Position numbers and translations under genes: made by a program. Positions 7,424 to 11,843 of a stretch of 11,843 nucleotides of DNA are shown here, piece after piece; within the stretch, counting starts at the first letter, position 1, and the number at the start of each line of letters is the position of its first letter. The notes below the pieces were generated by a model. The model was not told where the DNA came from. It searched no databases and saw only the letters and a program-made list of their open reading frames with translations. The DNA comes from Opitutia bacterium UBA6410 (GTDB lineage Bacteria; Verrucomicrobiota; Verrucomicrobiia; Opitutales; Intestinicryptomonadaceae), in contig DJPO01000108.1 in assembly GCA_002437405.1 (NCBI GenBank), forward strand, positions 1 through 11,843, given 5' to 3'.

Positions 7424-7893
7424 GCGTTAGACAAATCGACATTTTCGACAAATCGGGGCTTATCGAGTTCGACGCCCGCAGGCTCCGCGCCTTTGTGCGC
7501 GCGCTCGACGACCTGCTCCCCGAAAATATGAAAGCACCGCGCGGGACGCTGTCGCTCGCGTTTTTCGACGACGCGGACATCGCGAAAATCCACGCCGACT
7601 TCATGAACAAGCCCGACCCGACCGACGTAATCACCTTCGAGGGCGACGCGGAGGACGACTTCGCGGGGGAAGTCTGCGCGAGTGCCGAGACCGCCCTTAA
7701 ATGCGCCGAACGCTACTCGAACACGCCTTCCGCCGAGCTTTGCCTGTACGTCGCCCACGGCTATCTGCACCTTGCGGGCATAGACGACATCGCCCCCGAG
7801 GACGCCCTGAAAATGCGCGCGGCGGAGGCGGAGGCGATGAAAATCCTAAAGGCGAAATTCCGCAAGCCGATATTCAAATTCAAACAAAAGTAG
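7420..7893 (+). CDS. ybeY: YbeY endoribonuclease / rRNA maturation factor, variant zinc site
   Basis: Predicted metal-dependent RNase needed for 16S rRNA 3' end maturation and ribosome quality control. The 157 residues show TDVITFEGD (68-76), AGEVCAS (82-88) and the metal motif HGYLHLAGIDD (113-123). The family norm is H-x3-H-x5-H; here the third position is D123 (codon gac) rather than His, so H113 and H117 would be joined by an Asp. The arginine of the E. coli NHTYR motif is M62 here. From memory, Bacteroidota-type YbeY also have GYKDKxPED at this point, so the change may be a lineage variant, not a loss. The start overlaps the previous stop by 4 nt (ATGA) and only 2 nt separate it from the next gene. 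Confidence 0.87.
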   Translation: MSVRQIDIFDKSGLIEFDARRLRAFVRALDDLLPENMKAPRGTLSLAFFDDADIAKIHADFMNKPDPTDVITFEGDAEDDFAGEVCASAETALKCAERYSNTPSAELCLYVAHGYLHLAGIDDIAPEDALKMRAAEAEAMKILKAKFRKPIFKFKQK

Positions 7894-7895
7894 GT

Positions 7896-8558
7896 ATGTT
7901 TAAAAAGTTCGGAAACTATCTTTTGGCGGGTACGATTGTCGCGCTGCCGCTGACAATCACGCTCTTTATCATCGCCTTTTTGATTCGCAACATCGGCGCG
8001 CCCGTCTCGCACCTGCTGTTCGTTCCGCTCTTCAACCATTTCGACGCCGCGTTCCCCGCGAGCGGCTTCGGCGGGCTTGTGCTCGACCTCATTTCGACGC
8101 TCGTCGTCCTCTGCTTCATAACCGCGCTCGGAGTGCTCTCGAAGTTTTTGTTCGCGAGGTTTCTGATAGGCGTCTCGGAGGCGGCAATCAACCTTATCCC
8201 TGGAGTCGGGCTTGTGTACCGCACGGTCAAGCAGATTGTCGACACTTTTTCCAAGCAGAACAAGGCGGTCTTCCAGAGCGTAGTTCTGATTGAATTCCCC
8301 CGCAAGGGGCTTTACAGCGTCGGGTTTGTAACGAGCGACGCTCAGGGCGAAATCCTCGAGCGCACGGGCGAAAATTTTGTCAACGTTTTCGTCCCCACGA
8401 CGCCCAATCCGACGAGCGGATTTCTGATGGTTTTGCCGAAGAGCGACCTCGTATATTTGGATATGTCGGTGGGCGACGCAATGAAGCTCATAATTTCGGG
8501 CGGGGCGGTCGTCCCGCCGCATAAAGAAAAGCTCGCCGAGCCGCCGAAGGGGGAATAA
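7896..8558 (+). CDS. DUF502 family inner-membrane protein
   Basis: A 220-residue membrane protein of the DUF502 family; biochemical role not established. Two transmembrane segments are seen, about 8-30 (YLLAGTIVALPLTITLFIIA) and 60-82 (LVLDLISTLVVLCFITALG). Family hallmarks follow: NLIPGVGLVYRTVKQIVDTF, then VFVPTTPNPTSGFLMVLPKS and LDMSVGDAMKLIISGG. The C-terminal tail (PPHKEKLAEPPKGE) is hydrophilic. Family members resemble COV (continuous vascular ring) proteins of plants by name, which does not define function. ATG 7896 is the first start after the ybeY stop; its Shine-Dalgarno is weak, so coupled translation is likely. Confidence 0.88.
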   Translation: MFKKFGNYLLAGTIVALPLTITLFIIAFLIRNIGAPVSHLLFVPLFNHFDAAFPASGFGGLVLDLISTLVVLCFITALGVLSKFLFARFLIGVSEAAINLIPGVGLVYRTVKQIVDTFSKQNKAVFQSVVLIEFPRKGLYSVGFVTSDAQGEILERTGENFVNVFVPTTPNPTSGFLMVLPKSDLVYLDMSVGDAMKLIISGGAVVPPHKEKLAEPPKGE

Positions 8559-8562
8559 GCCC

Positions 8563-9171
8563 GTGCGCGGCGCGTCAACAACCGACGATTTGACCGTTCT
8601 ATACCGCGATTTGCGCGGCGAAAGCTCGTTGTATCTCGAGACGTTTTCCGCCCAAAATTCGATTGTCGCCGTCGTCAAGCGCATTTCGGCGAAAAAGACT
8701 TCCGCGCTGCCAGACGTTTTCGACGACATCGACGCGTCGCTAAATCCCTCCGATTCGGGCGGACTGAAGTTTTTGGGAGAGTTCGAAATCGCACGCAGAC
8801 GTACGGGAATTGCCGCGCGCTACGAGTCGTTCGAGGACGCCGCCGCGATTGTAAATTTGGTGCGGCACAACGGGCGGCATATCGAGGATTGCGCCAAGCT
8901 TTCCGCGCGGCTTCGGCGCAGTTTGGACGCGATTGACGCGGGACTGCCGTCGGCGATTGTGCGCATAAAATTTTTGTATCTGCTCGCGCGCGACGAGGGC
9001 TATCCGGTGCGCGAGGATTTTTTCGAAAAACTTTCGGACATCGAAAAAAAGCTTTTTGTGCTAATAGTAAAAACGCCGTCCGCGGAGCTTTCGGATTTCA
9101 AGGCGCATTCGCGCGGAATGCTCGAAAAGCTCGAGCGTTGGACGGCAGAATTTACCGACATCGAAATGTAG
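8563..9171 (+). CDS. recO: RecO-like DNA repair protein (tentative)
   Basis: Best read as a divergent RecO, which anneals strands and loads RecA in the RecFOR pathway. In 202 residues: an N-terminal part fitting the RecO OB-fold (VLYRDLRGESSLYLETFSAQ, then VAVVKRISAKK), then GGLKFLGEFEIARRR, then a helical part with the RecO-like FLYLLARDEGYPV near residues 142-154. It is shorter than E. coli RecO (about 242) and lacks the four-cysteine zinc finger, having only one Cys. The GTG start at 8563 has a strong AAGGGGG (8548-8553) at good spacing and lies 4 nt after the DUF502 stop. It is the last gene of the operon. The N-terminal pattern is the main support; a different helical protein is possible. 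Confidence 0.55.
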   Translation: MRGASTTDDLTVLYRDLRGESSLYLETFSAQNSIVAVVKRISAKKTSALPDVFDDIDASLNPSDSGGLKFLGEFEIARRRTGIAARYESFEDAAAIVNLVRHNGRHIEDCAKLSARLRRSLDAIDAGLPSAIVRIKFLYLLARDEGYPVREDFFEKLSDIEKKLFVLIVKTPSAELSDFKAHSRGMLEKLERWTAEFTDIEM

Positions 9172-9577
9172 TTTTTTTTTCTCTTGGGGCGGAAATTTTT
9201 TTTCGTGCGTGAGGAATTTTTTTTCTGGCGCGAATTTCGCAAATACGGTGGCGCGGGAATGCGGCGATGCGGGAATATGGCGGTGTTGAATTGTGCCCGA
9301 ATTGGCGCGGCGGAAATTTTTATTTTTTTACGCGCGTCGCAATCAAAGTTGTTGCCGAAAAATTGCCGAATTTAAATCGCGCGGTGTAAGTGCGGCGGCA
9401 GATGTAATCCGTGCGCTTATGCATTTTTAGCGCGGCGCGTTTGAATGAGCAAAACCGCCCCGCTTAGCCGTCGCCATTCCAATTGTTTCCCGCCCCGCGC
9501 CCGCCGAAAATCCCGAATTATCGCGCAAAAAAATACCGCGCCGAAATTTCCCGCGCGGTATTGAAAAAAAGGGTTTT
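9172..9577. other. Non-coding region after the operon, with T-tracts
   Basis: About 400 bases without a credible gene. Three T-tracts start at 9172 (9 T), 9196 (8 T) and 9217 (8 T); the second and third follow GGAAA or GGAA. A related GGAAATTTTTATTTTTTT lies near 9312-9329. The first tract follows the recO stop and a very weak ACAT-CGAA-ATGT hairpin (9157-9168 area), so it may help end the operon, but there is no strong forward terminator stem. The rest is GC-rich until the reverse terminator at 9527-9562. Short open frames here (such as 9184-9375, rich in F and R) arise from the T-tracts and are not credible. Confidence 0.55.
9527..9562 (-). terminator. Rho-independent terminator for the reverse-strand RHH gene
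   Basis: A perfect 10-bp stem pairs 9532-9541 (AATACCGCGC) with 9553-9562 (GCGCGGTATT), with an 11-nt loop. On the reverse strand it is followed by seven T (the A-run 9527-9533, the last two being part of the stem). It lies 16 nt after the TAA stop of the reverse gene, where its terminator should be. Confidence 0.8.
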
Positions 9578-9778
9578 TTAGCTGGATTTGCGCTTTTTGC
9601 CGCCTTTCGCGTTTTCCCTGCACCTGCGGCAGGTTAGGTACTGAAGGACACAATGGGCAATCAATGCGCTCGCATTGCCGCCGAATTCCATCTCGGCAAG
9701 CTCCCCAATCGACGTATCGACTTCCTTGGAAATTGATATTGTTTTCCTTATATAGTTGTTTTTAGGCAATGAATTCAT
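9578..9778 (-). CDS. Small ribbon-helix-helix-like protein
   Basis: A 66-residue basic protein. Residues about 10-48 (RKTISISKEVDTSIGELAE, then MEFGGNASALIAHCVLQYL) show one short strand with alternating hydrophobics followed by two helices, the plan of Arc/MetJ/CopG-type DNA-binding dimers. A basic tail with CRRC and GGKKRKSS follows. It likely binds DNA, perhaps as an autorepressor or an antitoxin-like regulator, but no toxin gene adjoins it: the neighbour is a large divergent gene. The ATG at 9778 is the only usual start; an in-frame TAA lies six codons upstream. No Shine-Dalgarno is seen. The first 20 codons are AT-rich compared with the operon genes, a hint of different origin. The terminator at 9527-9562 and the palindromes upstream support a real transcription unit. 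Confidence 0.68.
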   Translation of the reverse strand: MNSLPKNNYIRKTISISKEVDTSIGELAEMEFGGNASALIAHCVLQYLTCRRCRENAKGGKKRKSS

Positions 9779-9799
9779 CTTGATGTGTATATTGAATTA

Positions 9800-9820
9800 T
9801 TTATTGATAGATTCAATAAA
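9800..9820. promoter_or_regulatory. Inverted repeat, possible RHH operator
   Basis: A perfect 8-bp inverted repeat, TTTATTGA (9800-9807) and TCAATAAA (9813-9820), with a 5-nt spacer. An interleaved pair, ATTGAAT (9791-9797) and ATTCAAT (9811-9817), overlaps it. It lies 22-42 bases before the start of the RHH gene, where an autorepressor would bind. RHH operators are usually short paired half-sites like these. The function is inferred from position only. Confidence 0.4.
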
Positions 9821-9836
9821 AAAGTGAATATTAATT

Positions 9837-9846
9837 GTTGCGCAAC
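9837..9846. promoter_or_regulatory. Palindrome GTTGCGCAAC
   Basis: A perfect 10-bp palindrome between the two divergent genes, with a nearby second TTGCG at about 9860-9865. It could be an operator for the RHH protein or another regulator. Single 10-bp palindromes are not rare, so the support is modest. Confidence 0.3.
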
Positions 9847-9875
9847 TATTGCATAATACGTTGCGTGAATTCCCC

Positions 9876-9904
9876 CAATCCGCGCATCGTAAAAAAACGG
9901 ATTG
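9876..9904. repeat. Stem-loop CAATCCG/CGGATTG
   Basis: A perfect 7-bp inverted repeat, 9876-9882 and 9898-9904, with a 15-nt loop that contains A7. It lies about 35 bases upstream of the TTGACA for the large forward gene. It might be an operator or a weak reverse-strand structure; there is no direct evidence of function. Confidence 0.3.
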
Positions 9905-9939
9905 CGGAGGTGGCTCGCGGAAATCGGGAGTCAAAAGTG

Positions 9940-9972
9940 TTGACACGGGCGCGGAAATCCGCAACTTATAAC
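9940..9972 (+). promoter_or_regulatory. Candidate promoter of the 585-residue gene
   Basis: TTGACA, a consensus -35, lies at 9940-9945, and TATAAC at 9967-9972. The 21-nt spacing is too wide for the best sigma-70 fit; ACTTAT at 9964-9969 gives 18 nt but a poorer match. TATTTTTG at 9977-9984 also fits the -7 box described for Bacteroidota, should the host use that kind of promoter. All options would start transcription within about 40 bases of the gene. Confidence 0.38.
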
Positions 9973-10011
9973 AGGATATTTTTGTATTAACTGAATTCGG
10001 AAGAGTCTTAA

Positions 10012-11769
10012 ATGCTTAATTTTTCAGCGCAATGTATGGATATGGCCCAATCTATTTTGGGCGGAAACATTGGGGCAATAAATCAGGACGGTTCTATTGT
10101 CCCCGTCGAAAACGAATCCTCCTTTGACTGCGAGCCAGGCCACGCGGCTATGGCACTCGGGGAATTCCACCGCGCTACGGGACTCACCGAAATCGACGGC
10201 AAAAACATCGTAGACCTCACCGCCGCCTGCATCACCGCCCAGACAAACGACAAGGAGTACACCGAAGACGGCTTGGCGTACTCGTCGCTCGGGCTGCTCG
10301 CTTTCGGCCCCTCCAAGGAAAGAAACCTCGTTTGGGAAAAACTCTCCGAGGAAACCCGCAAGAACCTCGACAAGCGTCTGCTCTCCAGAAGCGACTACGA
10401 AGACCATTTGCAGATTTTCAACATCGCCAAGGCGGTCGCCCGCTTCAGCATGGGGCTCAGCAAAAAGGACGAAACAGGCAAGCTCATCGACAAATTCCTC
10501 GAAAGAATCGACCAGACCTCGCGCGGAAAATATTTCGACGACAAGCCCGCTTCGGGCATTGACGGGGTTTTCGACATTTACGGAATCGTCTCGTTCGTGT
10601 TTATCCGCCAGTCCCTCCAGCTCCACGCGAATATGCACCTGCGCGACAGGAAAATCCCCAGCCTGCGCACCTACGCCGAAAAATATCTGAGAATCCTCCC
10701 CGACATCGTGCGTTCCGACGGTCTCGGCTGGGCGTTCGGGCGCGGAATCGGCGCGTACGGGCAAATGCACTGCATCTCGATGATTCTGCAGGCGATGCGC
10801 GACAACTGGATTTCCGAAGACAAAATGCCCGAATATATGGACATTCTCAGGCGTCTGTTCCAGTTCTTCTTTATGACCTATTTGGATCAGGAGCACGGCT
10901 ATTTGGTTATCCGCGACGGCGAGCGCAGCGCGGAATCCACCTGCACCACGCGTATGGCGAATTTCGACGCCGCGCGCTACCTCTGCCAATGGGCGCGTCT
11001 GGCGAAAACCGTCGGCAGGCAGCTCCAGTCCAAGAACTCCACGCCCGCCTCCTACGGCAAATACATTATGCTCGACAACTCGCCGCGCAAGGAGCAGGGG
11101 CTCTTCATTTATATGAACTCCGAAACGGGTTTGCACGTCCATCTGCCGATTTCGGCGGCGGGCGTCCAAAATTCGTCGTCGTCCTTGGCGTTCCCGCATA
11201 TGCCCGGAATTTTCGACTGGCCGGCCGACAAATATTTGCCCGTGCTCGTTCCCGAGCTGACTTTCGGCGGCAAGCCCACGACCCCCTCGTACTACGGCAA
11301 GCGCTGCACGTCGGGCTTGGGGTTGCGCAATTCCTATTTCTTCAGATACGAACAGCCCGACCTGATAACTGCGGACGGCGAGGTTCTCAAGGGAATCGGT
11401 TCGTGCAAAGTGTCGTGGTCGTTCTCGGGCAACAAGATTGTCGGCGACTTCGTGTACTCTGTCACGAACCAGATAACGCTCGACAAGATGCGTTTGGTTG
11501 TGGCGATTGGCTCGCCGCACTCCGAATACCATGTTCCGATGTCTTTTGCAATCGGGCAAAACGGTTTGGGAGTAAGCATTGACAAGGACGATTTCCAAGG
11601 GAATTGGCTCGATACGGAGATAGTGACGAACGACCCGCAATACCGTTCGTATTGGGGCAACATTCACTATTTGCAGGTATATTCGAGGGAGCGGCCGATG
11701 GTGATGCGTCCTGGCGTTCAGTACCGCATAACGTTGTCGTTAGAACCCGACATCGCGTTTGCTGAGTAA
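10012..11769 (+). CDS. Large conserved-looking protein of unknown function (helical domain plus beta domain)
   Basis: A 585-residue protein with no signal peptide or membrane segment, so probably cytoplasmic. I do not recognise the family. Residues about 1-345 are helical, with repeating amphipathic helices and aromatic and glycine-rich turns (FDCEPGHAAMALGEFHRATG; GVFDIYGIVSFVF; W240-AFGRGIGAYGQMH; TYLDQEHGYLVIRDG). This resembles an alpha/alpha-toroid such as the heparinase II/III or DUF2264-type folds. About 355-585 is beta-rich (ELTFGGKPTTPSYYGKRC near 415, VVAIGSPHSEYHVPM, VQYRITLSLEP), as in the beta-sandwich that follows such toroids in polysaccharide lyases. A carbohydrate-active role is therefore a guess. 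The start is firm: an in-frame TAA (10009-10011) precedes the ATG, and GGAAGAG (9999-10005) is a good Shine-Dalgarno. It ends with tandem stops TAATAG. Codon use matches the housekeeping genes, so it is probably not recently acquired. Confidence 0.85.
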   Translation: MLNFSAQCMDMAQSILGGNIGAINQDGSIVPVENESSFDCEPGHAAMALGEFHRATGLTEIDGKNIVDLTAACITAQTNDKEYTEDGLAYSSLGLLAFGPSKERNLVWEKLSEETRKNLDKRLLSRSDYEDHLQIFNIAKAVARFSMGLSKKDETGKLIDKFLERIDQTSRGKYFDDKPASGIDGVFDIYGIVSFVFIRQSLQLHANMHLRDRKIPSLRTYAEKYLRILPDIVRSDGLGWAFGRGIGAYGQMHCISMILQAMRDNWISEDKMPEYMDILRRLFQFFFMTYLDQEHGYLVIRDGERSAESTCTTRMANFDAARYLCQWARLAKTVGRQLQSKNSTPASYGKYIMLDNSPRKEQGLFIYMNSETGLHVHLPISAAGVQNSSSSLAFPHMPGIFDWPADKYLPVLVPELTFGGKPTTPSYYGKRCTSGLGLRNSYFFRYEQPDLITADGEVLKGIGSCKVSWSFSGNKIVGDFVYSVTNQITLDKMRLVVAIGSPHSEYHVPMSFAIGQNGLGVSIDKDDFQGNWLDTEIVTNDPQYRSYWGNIHYLQVYSRERPMVMRPGVQYRITLSLEPDIAFAE

Positions 11770-11775
11770 TAGTCA

Positions 11776-11810
11776 GCAAAATTGCGGAGCAATTTTGCAC
11801 GGTGATTTTT
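11776..11810 (+). terminator. Perfect hairpin with GGA loop, possible terminator
   Basis: GCAAAATTGC (11776-11785) pairs perfectly with GCAATTTTGC (11789-11798) around a 3-base GGA loop, 6 nt after the stop of the large gene. A T5 run lies at 11806-11810, 7 nt beyond the stem, so it is not a textbook terminator. The C-GGA-G closing fits the GNA triloop class known for unusual stability in DNA. It may be a terminator or a unit of a dispersed palindromic repeat. Confidence 0.5.
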
Positions 11811-11814
11811 AGAC

Positions 11815-11831
11815 AGGGGGGCTTGCCCCCT
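11815..11831. repeat. GC-rich hairpin AGGGGG/CCCCCT at window edge
   Basis: AGGGGG (11815-11820) pairs with CCCCCT (11826-11831) around a GCTTG loop. It directly follows the previous hairpin and T5 run, and is itself followed by ACGG and five A, which would act as a T-run on the reverse strand. It could terminate a reverse-strand gene lying beyond the window, or be part of an interspersed palindromic element. Confidence 0.45.
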
Positions 11832-11843
11832 ACGGAAAAATTG

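Noticed and set aside
9417..9653. Reverse-strand 78-codon frame overlapping the RHH gene
   Set aside because: It overlaps the RHH gene out of frame and runs through that gene's terminator.
9578..9778. Toxin-antitoxin module with the RHH protein as antitoxin
   Set aside because: No small toxin-like gene lies downstream or overlapping; a terminator follows the RHH gene directly and the other neighbour is a 585-residue divergent gene.
10024..11667. 547-codon open frame on the reverse strand, antisense to the 585-residue gene
   Set aside because: Its translation is rich in V, R, E and H with no domain, and the forward frame has a Shine-Dalgarno, a defined start and sensible codons. Long antisense frames are expected from the G/C-biased codon pattern here.
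1..11843. CRISPR array, transposase, integrase, rRNA or tRNA
   Set aside because: No regularly spaced direct repeats, recombinase motifs, T-arm-like GGTTCGAATCC sequences or rRNA-like conserved stretches were noticed on either strand by eye.

Overview
The window looks like a chromosomal segment from a GC-rich Gram-negative bacterium. LptE-like and BamD-like genes imply an outer membrane with LPS. The mix of gene families (MtaB, BamD/LptE, Rpe, Tmk, HolB, YbeY, DUF502, RecO-like) and the codon usage suggest a Verrucomicrobiota/Opitutae-type genome, perhaps host-associated. That placement is inference from recalled family features, not from a database search.

Layout. (1) Positions 1-75 hold the 3' end of a forward gene I cannot name, followed by a convincing intrinsic terminator at 130-162. 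(2) Positions 163-721 show no convincing gene; they contain a decayed 3-copy 36-bp tandem repeat (274-381). (3) 722-2332 is an MtaB-type tRNA methylthiotransferase that starts with TTG and carries a roughly 95-residue low-complexity insertion between its two Fe-S domains. (4) 2420-9171 is one tightly packed forward operon of nine genes, most overlapping by 4-7 nt: BamD-like TPR protein, LptE-like lipoprotein, ribulose-phosphate 3-epimerase, thymidylate kinase, DNA polymerase III delta', a TIM-barrel sugar isomerase/epimerase-like protein, YbeY, a DUF502 membrane protein and a RecO-like protein. (5) 9172-9577 is non-coding, with closely spaced T8-T9 tracts at its start and a perfect 10-bp-stem terminator for the reverse strand near its end. 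(6) 9578-9778 (reverse) encodes a 66-residue ribbon-helix-helix-like protein, separated by an AT-rich, palindrome-rich divergent intergenic region from (7) a 585-residue protein of unknown function (10012-11769, forward). (8) The window ends with two adjacent perfect hairpins.

Function. The operon mixes outer-membrane assembly, pentose-phosphate metabolism, dTTP supply and clamp loading, rRNA maturation and recombination. It reads as a growth-linked housekeeping cluster, and mtaB just upstream fits that. The right-hand 2.3 kb is less conventional: a small predicted DNA-binding protein divergent from a large orphan gene, with operator-like palindromes between them. I found no CRISPR array, transposase, rRNA, recognisable tRNA or prophage gene, and nothing that proves a new defence or mobile system. 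The best candidates for something undescribed are the 585-residue protein with its divergent regulator, and the odd variants in MtaB and YbeY.
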